Shown: positions 1 to 8,266, counted from the first letter of the stretch. The stretch is 64,000 bases of DNA from an uncultured Methylococcaceae bacterium (GCA_903859815.1 CAIOOA010000090.1:1-64000); one strand, 5' to 3'. The notes: generated by a model not told the origin, from the sequence alone. Program-made: numbers and translations.

Positions 1-1
1 C

Positions 2-259
2 CACTGCCTAGAGGCTGGTGGAAAACACGTCAAACCAAAACACTTCCGACTCGTCATGAACTGTGCCGAAATATGCCAGACATCGGCCAATTTCCAACTC
101 AGCAGTTCCCATTTTCAGCATCGGCTTTGCGAACTTTGCGCCGAAATCTGCGAGGCTTGCGCAGAGGATTGCGAGAAGGTCGGCGGCATGGACGAATGCG
201 TCAAGGCATGTAAAGAATGCGCCGAGAGTTGCCGACAAATGGCAAGTGCCAAGATTTAA
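2..259 (+). CDS. Four-helix-bundle copper-binding protein (DUF326-like), 5' end outside window
   Basis: The frame is open from the first base of the window and ends at 259, so the N-terminus is missing. The visible 85 residues are very rich in cysteine, with CxxxC and CxxC spacings (for example CELCAEICEACAEDC and CVKACKECAESC). This is the pattern of the DUF326 family of small four-helix bundles that bind Cu(I) through cysteines lining the helix core. Some members store copper or protect against it. An internal ATG at 56 would give only 67 residues and lose one cysteine helix, so it is unlikely to be the true start. The next gene, chaB, begins 100 bp downstream behind a good ribosome-binding site. 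Confidence 0.75.
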   Translation, partial: HCLEAGGKHVKPKHFRLVMNCAEICQTSANFQLSSSHFQHRLCELCAEICEACAEDCEKVGGMDECVKACKECAESCRQMASAKI

Positions 260-359
260 GTGTGAACTGGGTTTTTTGGCGAATTCAATTGCCAAGCGTG
301 CAGAAAGCGACTTTGCCGCTGACCTCAATGCCATTCACTCAACTCTTCGGAGGTAGGAC

Positions 360-475
360 ATGCCCTATTCAGAATTAAGCGATTTGCCCAAAAGCGTACA
401 GGAGCATTTGCCAAAACATGCCCAAGAAATTGATCGGGCGGCTTACAACAGCGCTTGGGACGAATATGGGCAAGA
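360..475 (+). pseudogene. chaB: chaB N-terminal fragment, interrupted by IS remnant
   Basis: The first ~39 residues (MPYSELSDLPKSVQEHLPKH, then AQEIDRAAYNSAWDEYG) match the start of ChaB-family proteins, small proteins of about 70-80 residues often called cation-transport regulators. A strong ribosome-binding site, GGAGG, lies 8 bases before the ATG. At about 476 the reading frame runs into antisense transposase sequence, so the C-terminal half is lost and the gene is a fragment. The exact junction is inferred from where the transposase reading frame begins to make sense on the other strand. Confidence 0.75.
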
Positions 476-982
476 CGAAGCCTCCGCCAATGCCTTCTCC
501 ATGCGCCTCAACTCACTTTCCAACTCCGCGTTGCGGTGCACCCACTTGCGGTCATCGGCGGAACTTTGCCGACCCTGGCGTACCTCATTGGCCCCGCTGC
601 AGGCTTCCCGCCAAGCGGCCAACTGTTCCGGGAACACACTCCGGCGGCGGCAGAACTCCCCCAACTCCTGTTCGTTCAAAGCGGCGCTCTCCACGACCAA
701 ATGGAACTTGTCCTGGCTGCTCAGGCGATCCGGCCCTGCGGTCGGTTTCGCCACAACCGCCCCCGTCCTGCGTTGTTGTTTGATTCGCCAATTATAAAGC
801 GTGTCTTGGGGAATGCCCGTCTCGCATGCCAAATCGGGGATGTGGCGATCATGCGGCGGCAGCATCTGTGCAATGATCTTGGCTTTGAATTCTTTTGGAT
901 AGGCTGTCATCGTTTTCCTCATTACGTCCCCTATAGGCTAACAAAGTCTCCTTGAAGGAGGCGACATCTATCCTGACACAGG
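476..982 (-). mobile_element. Truncated insertion sequence left end inside chaB
   Basis: The remnant runs from the chaB junction near 476 to about 982. The outer end reads TGTGTCAGGATAGATG on the minus strand, a plausible IS terminus about 60 bp before the orfA start. The opposite terminus and orfB are missing, so no matching inverted repeat or target duplication can be defined. Confidence 0.45.
477..922 (-). pseudogene. Transposase OrfA fragment (IS3-like), no OrfB
   Basis: About 148 residues from ATG 922, starting MRKTMTAYPKEFKAKIIAQM, with a helix-turn-helix (DLACETGIPQDTLYNWR) and a charged, leucine-zipper-like end (ELESELRRMEKALAEAS). This is the layout of small OrfA proteins of IS3-like elements. 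The frame then crosses into reverse-strand chaB sequence, and no OrfB with a DDE catalytic core is present. The element is therefore a decayed left end. GC content is higher than in the surrounding genes. Confidence 0.6.
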
Positions 983-1015
983 GGGGTTTGGATGAGCGAA
1001 GCTTGCGATTCGCTA

Positions 1016-1142
1016 GTCAAAGCAAGCTTTGACGCTCCAGTCCCGGGTTTGGATGAGCGAAGCTTGCGCTTCGCCTGTCAAAGCAAGCTTTGACGCTCCA
1101 GTCCCGGTTAAGTCAAAGCAAGCTTTGACGCTCCAGTCCCGG
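1016..1142. repeat. Three near-identical 31-bp hairpin repeats
   Basis: Units at 1016-1046, 1077-1107 and 1112-1142 each start GTCAAAGCAAGCTTTGAC (7-bp stem, 4-base loop) and end GCTCCAGTCCCGG. A second shared stretch, GTTTGGATGAGCGAAGCTTG, precedes the first two. They lie between the IS remnant and the 3' end of the minus-strand gene that stops at 1143, so they may act as hairpin terminators for it. They carry no spacers or leader of CRISPR type. Confidence 0.7.
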
Positions 1143-2099
1143 TTAAGGCACTGCCACCGTGATCGAATCGCTCACTGGGCTGTCACCCGTGGTGTTGTGG
1201 GCGATGACGGAAAGCGACACGGTGGACCCGGACGGCAAACCCGTCAAGGTCGCTTCGCTGTCCTGCGGGAATGCTTCGGCCAATACTGCGCCCTCTGCGT
1301 CGGTGGCGCGTAGTCGATAACTGTCGGCACGACGGGCATCGTCCCAATCCACATACAACATGCCGGGTGCGCCGGGGGTGGCAATTAGATTCACCGGAGT
1401 ATCCGGGCTGCCCACATGGGAGGGGCGGTCAAAGCCGAAGGCATACCAACGATGGTCGTCGTCCGCGATCAATCGGGTCAATTCTTCGCGCAAGCCAGAC
1501 AAGCGCATCCGGGCGGCTTTCATGGCTTGGTCGAGTGAGTTGCGGGCCTCCCCGGCTTGGACATTGCTCTGATTGCTGTTGGCTTGAGCCTCGGCAATCG
1601 CTTTCATGGCTTCGATACAGGTGGCAGCCGTGCAAGACACCTGTTCGGTCAATTGCGGCAATTCATGATTGGGGTGAAAACTATAATAGGCATGGAGGCT
1701 TTGCAGCACAAACGCCGGGTTGGTTGGCACTTGCAGGGAGCCGGTGAATCCAGCCTCCTTCCAAGCGCTATTCCAGTGGATGCCCAATCGGGGCTTCAAG
1801 GTGCCGATGCAAGCCATCGCCAAGGCACGGCCATTGCTTTGGGCAGTGCGCAAAGCCGCCGTCATCGCCGATTTGTTCGCCATTGCGGCGTTCAATTTGG
1901 CTTTCAATCCAATGGTGGGCGGTGGTTGGTTGTCCGTGCCACCGGGATTGCCGACCAGATCGTAGAACACTGCGCGTAGCGCGGCTTCATCGTTTTGTTT
2001 CAGCCCCGCCGCCGCACCGTGTTTGCTTGCGCCATCCACCGCGTCGGTCAATAGTTGAACCAAAGGTTCGTAAGTGACTGGAATTTTATTTGCAGACAT
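1143..2099 (-). CDS. Hypothetical protein with C-terminal fibronectin type III domain
   Basis: 318 residues. The ATG at 2099 has an AGGAG ribosome-binding site ten bases upstream. Residues ~225-318 have the look of a fibronectin type III beta-sandwich (PGMLYVDWDDARRADSYRLR, then a TLTGLPSGSTVSLSVIAHN segment). Residues 1-220 are alanine-rich and mostly helical, with no motif I recognise. There is no signal peptide. The repeat of amphipathic helices around 165-205 (GEARNSLDQAMKAARMRLSG) suggests a helical bundle. The 42-bp tandem array lies upstream at 2268-2561. Function is unknown; a scaffold or structural role is possible but not shown. Confidence 0.65.
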   Translation of the reverse strand: MSANKIPVTYEPLVQLLTDAVDGASKHGAAAGLKQNDEAALRAVFYDLVGNPGGTDNQPPPTIGLKAKLNAAMANKSAMTAALRTAQSNGRALAMACIGTLKPRLGIHWNSAWKEAGFTGSLQVPTNPAFVLQSLHAYYSFHPNHELPQLTEQVSCTAATCIEAMKAIAEAQANSNQSNVQAGEARNSLDQAMKAARMRLSGLREELTRLIADDDHRWYAFGFDRPSHVGSPDTPVNLIATPGAPGMLYVDWDDARRADSYRLRATDAEGAVLAEAFPQDSEATLTGLPSGSTVSLSVIAHNTTGDSPVSDSITVAVP

Positions 2100-2267
2100 G
2101 TTTGTAGTCTCCTTATTATGGATTAAATGAATGTCTAGGCGATGTGCCTAAACGCAGGCAACCCATGATTTTGCGCTTTTGTAAATGGGATGTGTTCATA
2201 AAATCAATGGGTTAAAATTTAAACAATATCGATTTCCGGTGTTTCCCCCTTTTCCAAGCCCTAAAAA

Positions 2268-2561
2268 ATGAGCCTTTCCCAGGGAAAGGGTTGTTTTAAG
2301 CTCCTAAAAATAGGGCTTTCCCAGGGAAAGGGTTGTTTTAAGCTCCTAAAAATGGGGCTTTCCCAGGGAAAGGGTTGCTTGAAGCTCCTAAAAATGGGTC
2401 TTTCCCAGGGAAAGGGTTGCTTGAAGCTCCTAAAAATGGGGCTTTCCCAGGGAAAGGGTTGTTTTTAGCTCCTAAAAATGGGTCTTTCCCAGGGAAAGGG
2501 TTGCTTGAAGCTCCTTAAAATGAGTCTTTCCCAGGGAAAGGGTTGCTTGAAGCTCCTAAAA
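2268..2561. repeat. 42-bp tandem array, seven units
   Basis: Seven head-to-tail units start at 2268, 2310, 2352, 2394, 2436, 2478 and 2520, each exactly 42 bp. Each holds a perfect 15-bp palindrome, CTTTCCCAGGGAAAG, followed by GGGTTG and a variable (c/t)TT(g/t)AAGCTCCTAAAAATG. The period is a multiple of three and of about four helical turns. Read on the plus strand, the first four units are open and encode a 14-residue repeat, but there is no ribosome-binding site and unit five carries a stop. The array lies upstream of the minus-strand gene at 2099. There are no spacers, so it is not a CRISPR. Confidence 0.9.
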
Positions 2562-2585
2562 AAAACATCCTTACCCAATGCAATA

Positions 2586-2616
2586 GACCGACTCGGTTTT
2601 CAAAACCGAGTCGGTC
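2586..2616. terminator. Strong palindromic terminator-like hairpin
   Basis: A perfect 15-bp stem, GACCGACTCGGTTTT, with a one-base loop, 15 bp past the stop of the minus-strand gene at 2631. The same GACCGACTCGGTT stem recurs at 22877-22904, so it is a reused genomic terminator or REP-like unit. Confidence 0.7.
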
Positions 2617-2630
2617 AGCTCGGCGGGGGC

Positions 2631-4487
2631 TTATTCTACGAAATGTTCCCTAGGTAATTCGTATTCTTTATGTTCTTTATGTTCTTGGGATTCATCCTTT
2701 TCCTTTAAATCTTCTTCATTCAGCTTATTCAGTTGATTAATGGACTGCGGTTGTGATTCAATCGCTATTCCATATTGTTGTTGCAAGGCTTGAACCGATT
2801 CATTGGTTGATTCGTAGGTGCTTTGGACTTTAACCAGTCCGGCCCCGCAAGATTCAAGATTGGTAGGGTTCAAAGACAACAATTCTCGGTAATTGGTTTC
2901 ATTCTCTAACAGCAGTTCCCGAGTCTCTGAGGAATTACTAATTTGTTGCAGTTCTTTGATTTGGTTTTTTTGGTCTAACAATTTCTTCTGCTCTGCCTCC
3001 CAAGCCTCACGCATGGCATTGACTTCCACGGTATCCACTTGTCGGGCAAATTGTTCAAATTCTTCATTAAGCCTAGGCTCAATACGCTTAGATTGATTTT
3101 GCTTTATATCCTCAATGATTTGTTTTGCAGAGGGATCAAAAGGGCTTAACTTTTTAAGTTTCGTTATATCTTTTTCAATCTGGCTTAGTTCCCTGTTTAA
3201 ATTATGTTTTCGATCATATTTGTCCTTCGCATGAAAATCGTCTCGTATATTCATACGAGCTTCAATATCTTTGATAGTTTTCTGAATCGTTGCATCGTCA
3301 AAAGGGTCAAGAGTGGATAATTGTTTAATATCCCGATTAATGCCATTCTGATCGAGATTAGATTTCAAAGAATCAATGAGTTTTTCTTTAGTGTGTTCAA
3401 TCTTTTTTTGATTGAAAACTACATGATCCAGCTCTTCCATGAATTCATGCATTCTGGCGTTATTTTTGATATTCTCTTTAAACCATGCCGTTTCTTGTGG
3501 GGTAAACGACCGATTCTCAGCTTCTCTAGTGGCAAGGTATTCGACCGCTTGCATCTTGGTATCATAGTCTAGATCTTTTATCCATTCTGGAGTTTGGTGT
3601 TTGGGTTTATTAGATTTGGTTTCGAGTTTTCGTTGTGGTTTAATATAATCTCCTTCCAAATCTTCAGTGACTTTTTTTATTTTAGGTTTTACCTCTTTTG
3701 GATCAGTTTCCGATTCTTTTCGCTCGGATTCTTCATTTTCTTCTTCTTCGTCTTTGTCTATGTAATCAAACACGAAATATCCCACAATCATAATCGCTGT
3801 AAGGACTCCTGAGCCAATTAAACTTATCTTGATGATGCGTTTAAATTCAGCAGTTTCAATAAAATCTGAAATACATTGATATTTTGAGAAATTGTCTGAA
3901 CTGGTCTCATCGAGATTCACGCCTACCGCCTGCTGGCCATTGACGTTGCCAATCAGTACCGGCATTACGCCGGATGCCATGTCAGTCATTTCGTTAGGAG
4001 CAAAAGCGGTTTGTAGGTCGATGGCGGGGTTTTCTTGCGCTAACGCGGAAACCAGCTTTCCTTGGGTGAAATACAACGGGGTGGCGCTGCCGTCGGGGGC
4101 GTTGTAGGTGATGGCATAGCTATCAGTCTCTGCACTAGCGGAACCCGATGCACGGTCGAACACTACCTGACCAGCGTCGGGGGAAGACGATCCAGCATCG
4201 CCGGTCAAAAGGGTGTAGACGCAGTGGTCGGCGAAACCGGCCCATGCGGCGGGTGATTCGTACAAGGACTCGGCTATACCGGCGAAGTCTTCCATGTCCA
4301 CGCCTTGGGCTTGGAAGAATGCGGTTAACTGTTCCCAATGTTTGATGTCGGCTTGGCCGTCAGTTGGCAGTGAATGCGCCAGTTTCTGGAACCCTTGGCT
4401 CAGGCTGGACTCAGGGTAAGCGCAAAGGGTTTGTAAGAGTTGTAAAGCGGCGGCTTGTTGGGCGTTGTTGAGTTTGATGCTAGGCAT
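2631..4487 (-). CDS. Membrane-anchored coiled-coil protein, chimeric
   Basis: 618 residues. Residues 1-200 form a soluble module (MPSIKLNNAQQAAALQLLQT at the start). A single membrane segment lies at 218-242 (IIKISLIGSGVLTAIMIVGY). It is followed by a highly charged acidic linker (DKDEEEENEESERKESE) and about 350 residues of lysine/glutamate-rich helical sequence likely to form coiled coils. The last ~120 residues match the C-terminus of the next gene upstream (4798-5982), including the pattern LNPxxLxSC-LVKxQ. Base composition changes sharply near 3900: the first module is GC-rich, the rest AT-rich, suggesting a fusion. The shared 30-bp motif lies upstream, separated from the start by a MITE. 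No family recognised. Confidence 0.7.
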   Translation of the reverse strand: MPSIKLNNAQQAAALQLLQTLCAYPESSLSQGFQKLAHSLPTDGQADIKHWEQLTAFFQAQGVDMEDFAGIAESLYESPAAWAGFADHCVYTLLTGDAGSSSPDAGQVVFDRASGSASAETDSYAITYNAPDGSATPLYFTQGKLVSALAQENPAIDLQTAFAPNEMTDMASGVMPVLIGNVNGQQAVGVNLDETSSDNFSKYQCISDFIETAEFKRIIKISLIGSGVLTAIMIVGYFVFDYIDKDEEEENEESERKESETDPKEVKPKIKKVTEDLEGDYIKPQRKLETKSNKPKHQTPEWIKDLDYDTKMQAVEYLATREAENRSFTPQETAWFKENIKNNARMHEFMEELDHVVFNQKKIEHTKEKLIDSLKSNLDQNGINRDIKQLSTLDPFDDATIQKTIKDIEARMNIRDDFHAKDKYDRKHNLNRELSQIEKDITKLKKLSPFDPSAKQIIEDIKQNQSKRIEPRLNEEFEQFARQVDTVEVNAMREAWEAEQKKLLDQKNQIKELQQISNSSETRELLLENETNYRELLSLNPTNLESCGAGLVKVQSTYESTNESVQALQQQYGIAIESQPQSINQLNKLNEEDLKEKDESQEHKEHKEYELPREHFVE

Positions 4488-4545
4488 GGCTTATGTTTCT
4501 CCAATGGGTTTCGAAAAGCGTCCGTATTCCAACCGGGATACGGTA

Positions 4546-4712
4546 GGGTGTGATTAAAAGTGATGCAGGAGTGCAAGGCTTGCCTTGCCAGGACGTGTTA
4601 GGGCAAGGCAAGCCTTGCACTCCCGACGGAATTTCAAGCAAGGCAAGCCTTGCACTCCTGACGTAATTTCAAGCATATCCAGTGGTCGCGTGCATCACTT
4701 TTAATCACACCC
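4546..4712. mobile_element. 167-bp MITE-like element
   Basis: Perfect 22-bp terminal inverted repeats: the left begins GGGTGTGATTAAAAGTGATG and the right ends CATCACTTTTAATCACACCC. Inside are three copies of GCAAGGCAAGCCTTGCACTCC in alternating orientation. There is no coding capacity. It sits between the shared regulatory motif at 4761-4790 and the start codon at 4487. Removing it would put that motif about 106 bp from the start, the same distance seen at three other genes. No clear target duplication is visible. Confidence 0.7.
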
Positions 4713-4760
4713 GACACGGTGCGTAAAATGTTGGGCATAAGCCTAAACAAGCCAACCGTG

Positions 4761-4790
4761 TTTGGGTATCGGAAAAAATCTGATTTTTTG
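4761..4790 (-). promoter_or_regulatory. Shared AT-palindrome motif, copy A (upstream of gene at 4487)
   Basis: Plus strand reads TTTGGGTATCGG followed directly by AAAAAATCTGATTTTTTG, identical to copies B and D. In the coding direction of the downstream gene this is an A-tract/T-tract palindrome followed by CCGATACCCAAAC. In copies A, B and D the triplet GCT follows exactly 24 bases after CCGATA. The motif starts eight bases after the stop of the preceding gene. Confidence 0.7.
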
Positions 4791-4797
4791 TTGTTTT

Positions 4798-5982
4798 TTA
4801 TTCGATGGGCTCTTCGAAATGCATTTCCTTAGAATCTTTCTCGTCAACTTGTTTTTTCTCTAATGGATCAGGAATATGTTCTACTTTTTTATTGATGGGC
4901 ACAATCTTGTTTGCTTGGTCAGCATTGAGTATTCGAATGGATTGTTGGGTTTTAGCGTAATTTCCCTGAATTTTTACCAATTCCTCCGTGCAGGATACTA
5001 AGTCTTGGGGATTTAATTGATCCAATGCAGTCATGTTATTTTGGTTCTCAACCTGTAATTGTCGGGTTGAAGCATTATTGTCGGTCTGCATTAATTCATT
5101 GATGTCTTGTCGTTGAGCTAACAATTTATTCTTGAGTGAGTTGATGGCATTTTGTGTTTCTACTTGCTCCTTTATTTCTAGGTCTTGATTGATTTGAGAA
5201 ATTTGGCTATCAAGGCTTGCCGATGAACCAAAATCTCTGAAAGATGCTTTTAGGTTTTGTTCCAATGATTCTAAGCTGTATTCATATTGACTGAAATTAG
5301 GATCGCTAAAAGAACGCTGTTTTTCATTTTTTGATATTTCTATAGGATTCTTCAAGAAATAATCTTTATAATTATTGATAATATCCATTCTCGTTTTCGC
5401 AACCTGTTTTCGCCATGTGTCAATGCTTATATTAGGTTCAGCATTGGGATTGATTAGTTTTGACCATTCTTTATGAAGATAATCCTTTGCTGGTAAATCA
5501 AAATCTTCCGGCAATTTACATTCGTCAAAAATCTGTTTAATAATGTCTGGCCCAAGTTCTTCGTTGATGAGTTCATCTTTGGTTTTTTGAATAATCCCAT
5601 CTTCAAGTTGAAACTGGTAGGCCGCTATAACTTCCCTTGACCAATTTTTAGAAGCGATTATATCCAGCCAATTGTTTAATTTATCGGCCAGTTCGTCTAC
5701 ATAGGATTTAGATCCTATGAAATTGTTTTGGTCGTAGGGATTTTTTTTCAGCCATTCCTCGGCTTTTTGGATGCTTTCTGGATCAATATATTCTTCGTGT
5801 TGTTCATCGTTTGAAGCTTCTTGTCTCTTTCTTTTTTCTATCAAGTCTTCAAAGAATTTCCTTGATTCATCATTATAGCGTTTTAGTTTTCTATATAACT
5901 TATAGCCGAGTATAAAAAGAATTATTAAAACGACAATCAAAGTGGGTACATACCAATAATGTTGTAACCAGTCGAGAAACAT
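4798..5982 (-). CDS. Membrane-anchored coiled-coil protein, paralog of 2631-4487
   Basis: 394 residues. An N-terminal membrane anchor lies at 10-30 (WYVPTLIVVLIILFILGYKL) and is followed by a basic patch, so the bulk of the protein is probably cytoplasmic. The rest is charged and helical. The C-terminal ~120 residues (QQDINEL-like helix, then LNPQDLVSCTEELVKIQGNY) match the end of the 618-residue neighbour, so the two share a C-terminal domain but have different N-termini. Composition is AT-rich throughout. It has its own copy of the regulatory motif 99 bp upstream. No family recognised. Possibly a surface or secretion accessory, but that is a guess. Confidence 0.7.
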   Translation of the reverse strand: MFLDWLQHYWYVPTLIVVLIILFILGYKLYRKLKRYNDESRKFFEDLIEKRKRQEASNDEQHEEYIDPESIQKAEEWLKKNPYDQNNFIGSKSYVDELADKLNNWLDIIASKNWSREVIAAYQFQLEDGIIQKTKDELINEELGPDIIKQIFDECKLPEDFDLPAKDYLHKEWSKLINPNAEPNISIDTWRKQVAKTRMDIINNYKDYFLKNPIEISKNEKQRSFSDPNFSQYEYSLESLEQNLKASFRDFGSSASLDSQISQINQDLEIKEQVETQNAINSLKNKLLAQRQDINELMQTDNNASTRQLQVENQNNMTALDQLNPQDLVSCTEELVKIQGNYAKTQQSIRILNADQANKIVPINKKVEHIPDPLEKKQVDEKDSKEMHFEEPIE

Positions 5983-6081
5983 AGACGTATACCTCGTTGA
6001 GTTTAGTGAATCAGACCCATAGCCTTTACATGCGGAACGGGCTGGTGTGGCATGGCATCTAGCGTAAACAAAACAAAAGGG

Positions 6082-6111
6082 TTTGGGTATCGGAAAAAAT
6101 CTGATTTTTTG
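6082..6111 (-). promoter_or_regulatory. Shared AT-palindrome motif, copy B (upstream of gene at 5982)
   Basis: Same 30 bp as copy A, ending 99 bp before the ATG at 5982. Downstream in the coding direction the sequence TTGTTTACGCTAGATGCC resembles TTGTTTAGGCTTATGCCC at the same offset in copy A, so the conserved region extends beyond the palindrome. Confidence 0.7.
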
Positions 6112-6171
6112 TATAACCTCTAAAAATCAGTTCGCAAGGTGGCATAGCTCCCACAACTCGCGGGTGGCGAT

Positions 6172-6249
6172 GCAGTTGAATGAAGCAGTAGGTCGGCATC
6201 CCCATGCCGAGCAGTTGAATGAAGCAGTAGGTCGGCATCCCCATGCCGA
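6172..6249. repeat. Tandem duplication of a 39-bp hairpin unit
   Basis: Two identical 39-bp units (6172-6210, 6211-6249) each hold the hairpin GTCGGCATCCCCATGCCGA(C). They lie about 130 bp downstream of the stop of the lipase gene at 6377 and could terminate its transcript. The rest of the gap 5983-6376 holds only the regulatory motif. Confidence 0.8.
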
Positions 6250-6376
6250 CAACGGACTTGATTATTCCATTGGCGGCAAGCGGTTGTCGCCCTACTGCTT
6301 ATGATGTGCAGATTTATTTCAACAGCATTGGGAGTGGTTCACCCGCCCGATGCGGCATGTTAAACGCTGGACAAGC

Positions 6377-7438
6377 TCACACGCCAGCGGACACGGGCAA
6401 ACCGAACTGTTGCTCGTAAGCGGCTATGTGTTGGTAAAGTGCTTCCGCCGCATAGCTGGTGCAACTGGAATCCAACGCCCCGGAGAAGGGATTGGCATTG
6501 GGCAGAACGGTATAGTCGGACCCATTCGTGGTTTGGGCTAATATCACTTTAGCCTCAAGCCCTTTTAAAGCGGTTTGTTCATCCGCGGTCATCGGTAGCG
6601 TTGGCAAATACAAGGCCGGTAATTGGGCCAGTCCCGCAAAGCCATAAGGAACCGTATCGTTCGTATTGAAAATACGGTCATAGTCATTCCCCAGCAACTG
6701 CTGGAAATAGCCACTAAATGCTTTGTCCCCCGGTGTCGCACCCGCCAATGACACACAGGAAATGGTCGCGACAGAATTTACATCCCAAGCCGGCATAGGA
6801 TAGAAAATACTGTTTTGGGGAATTTGCACATTGCCTTGCGCTTGCTTGAACCATAAGGCCATAGCCGGGGCGATGGCCCCGCCTAAACTATGTCCAGTGA
6901 AAGAAATATTGATGGGCCCGTTATTCGTAATACTTGCCAAATAGGCCGCTAGGGTCTGCCCAGCGCCGGGCAATGGGGAGTATCCGCTGGGCGTTTCAGC
7001 AGCAGTCGGCGGAACGGTGGTCAGTGCATAGCTTAACGCGGTAAAAGTGGAAGATGATACATGGGGTTTGGGTTTTTGCGGCGTAGGCGTAGGCCATGGC
7101 TCAAAGCTGACGGCTATATCTTCGGATAGCCATTCCCATGTGTCGTTGGCAACGGTTCCCCGGGTAGCAACAATATAAGTATTCAATGAAGACAATGAGC
7201 GGGCAACAAAGGTGAGGTTGGCCTGTGTGTTTTTGGTTTTTGTAGACGTGGTGCAATACAGTGCCGGACCCCACACGATGATCCAATCATTATCCAAATT
7301 GGGATAGCTTGCTAGAAGGGAGTTAATTTGGTTCGCCGTTTCAAACACGGTAGTTTGGTCAACCGGCAAAAACTGGCCCGTATAGCTTAGGAATGCCATG
7401 CTGGCATTGGTGAGTTCATTAGGGGTAGGTGTTGACAT
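6377..7438 (-). CDS. Class 3 lipase-like alpha/beta hydrolase (paralog 1)
   Basis: 353 residues. The nucleophile motif GHSLGG is near residue 180, preceded by the ISFT strand typical of lipase class 3. Downstream SLAGATPGD supplies a likely catalytic Asp, and the C-terminal YQHIAAYEQQFGLP is the likely His region. YIVATRGT near residue 90 resembles the oxyanion-hole segment of the family. There is no signal peptide or membrane segment, so export would need another route. It is clearly paralogous to the gene at 10200-11246 along its full length. The upstream gap to 7969 is a divergent promoter region with one shared regulatory motif facing each way. Substrate not predictable. Confidence 0.8.
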   Translation of the reverse strand: MSTPTPNELTNASMAFLSYTGQFLPVDQTTVFETANQINSLLASYPNLDNDWIIVWGPALYCTTSTKTKNTQANLTFVARSLSSLNTYIVATRGTVANDTWEWLSEDIAVSFEPWPTPTPQKPKPHVSSSTFTALSYALTTVPPTAAETPSGYSPLPGAGQTLAAYLASITNNGPINISFTGHSLGGAIAPAMALWFKQAQGNVQIPQNSIFYPMPAWDVNSVATISCVSLAGATPGDKAFSGYFQQLLGNDYDRIFNTNDTVPYGFAGLAQLPALYLPTLPMTADEQTALKGLEAKVILAQTTNGSDYTVLPNANPFSGALDSSCTSYAAEALYQHIAAYEQQFGLPVSAGV

Positions 7439-7671
7439 CAGTAATCTCCTCAGATAGTTCGTTTAGTCATAATGTCTAACTTAGGGTATCGGTTACGGCT
7501 TTTCCGTATCCGGCAAATGCTAAGAGACAATGCAAATGCAATCGATGTTGACGGACTTTCCGCCGAACATTGCAACGACCATGAAACAGACACTAGGAAT
7601 CACTTTAGCTGTGAGAAGCCCAGTGTTGACGTTTGATGACCTTGAAGGAGAAGTTATACGAACCGATTCGA

Positions 7672-7700
7672 TTTGGGTATCGGAAAAAATCTGATTTTTC
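7672..7700 (-). promoter_or_regulatory. Shared AT-palindrome motif, copy C (upstream of lipase at 7438)
   Basis: Plus strand TTTGGGTATCGG followed by AAAAAATCTGATTTTTC, one base different from copies A, B and D. It is 234 bp from the lipase start, further than most copies. A partial echo, TAGGGTATCGGTT, occurs nearer the gene at about 7483-7495. Confidence 0.65.
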
Positions 7701-7837
7701 ACTCAAACCAGAAAAAATCGATTGAGGATGGTCATTGGTGTGATCTGAATTCTCAAATCTAGTTAGCAAGGATAAGTTTTAATTCATGAGGGATTGTTGG
7801 TTTGTGGTAATTCGTTACATTTGGTGATATTTGGAAC

Positions 7838-7867
7838 GAAAAAATCAGATTTTTGCTGATATACACG
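7838..7867 (+). promoter_or_regulatory. Shared AT-palindrome motif, copy F (upstream of gene at 7970)
   Basis: Plus strand AAAAAATCAGATTTTT followed by GCTGATATACACG, a diverged copy oriented toward the plus-strand gene. It ends 103 bp before the ATG, in line with copies A, B and E. Its orientation flips with the gene, which argues for a regulatory role. Confidence 0.6.
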
Positions 7868-7969
7868 CTATAAATTTTAGAACAAAATATTCCCAACCTT
7901 AGGCTATTAACAATGGTGAGCTAAGGTTAAGTTCTTGTTTTTATCAAAACTCAACTAGGAGAATATATC

Positions 7970-8266
7970 ATGACTACTATTGCCACTGCCACATCTGAAA
8001 TGAATCCAGAATCGGGACAGAAACACCGGTCTGGGCCGGACTTCGGGCTTTCCTCGAATTCAGGTAACAATATCATGGTCTCCACCGTGAATGGTGTGAC
8101 ATTCGACATCATGGAAGACGTGTCTGGTGGAAAAGACCCTACGGTTGCGGGTTCAGTCACCAATGGAGCCACTCTTCCGGGAAATTGTTTGAGAATGGGT
8201 GCGAACTACTATATAGCCAACCCTAGTGGCGCCAAAAGTAGTTTCACGGTGACGCTGACACAATAG
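7970..8266 (+). CDS. Small hypothetical protein, 98 aa
   Basis: The ATG at 7970 has AGGAG ten bases upstream. The protein is rich in Ser, Thr, Gly and Asn, with alternating hydrophobic stretches (NNIMVSTVNGVTFDIME and SSFTVTLTQ at the end), suggesting a small beta-sandwich. There is no signal peptide and no family I recognise. It is followed 70 bp later by a GC-rich intrinsic terminator. It has its own regulatory-motif copy 103 bp upstream, which is good evidence that it is a real gene. It may form a unit with the next plus-strand gene, which has a nearly identical terminator. Confidence 0.6.
   Translation: MTTIATATSEMNPESGQKHRSGPDFGLSSNSGNNIMVSTVNGVTFDIMEDVSGGKDPTVAGSVTNGATLPGNCLRMGANYYIANPSGAKSSFTVTLTQ

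Noticed and set aside
455-955. Plus-strand open frame over the transposase remnant
   Set aside because: Antisense to a sequence that reads as a good transposase OrfA on the minus strand; no start signal and no family features.
2268-2468. Open frame translated as a 14-residue repeat protein
   Set aside because: It exists only because the 42-bp unit is a multiple of three. There is no ribosome-binding site, it stops inside unit five, and the other two units have no continuation.
2268-2561. CRISPR array
   Set aside because: The seven 42-bp units are contiguous direct repeats with no unique spacers between them and no cas genes nearby.
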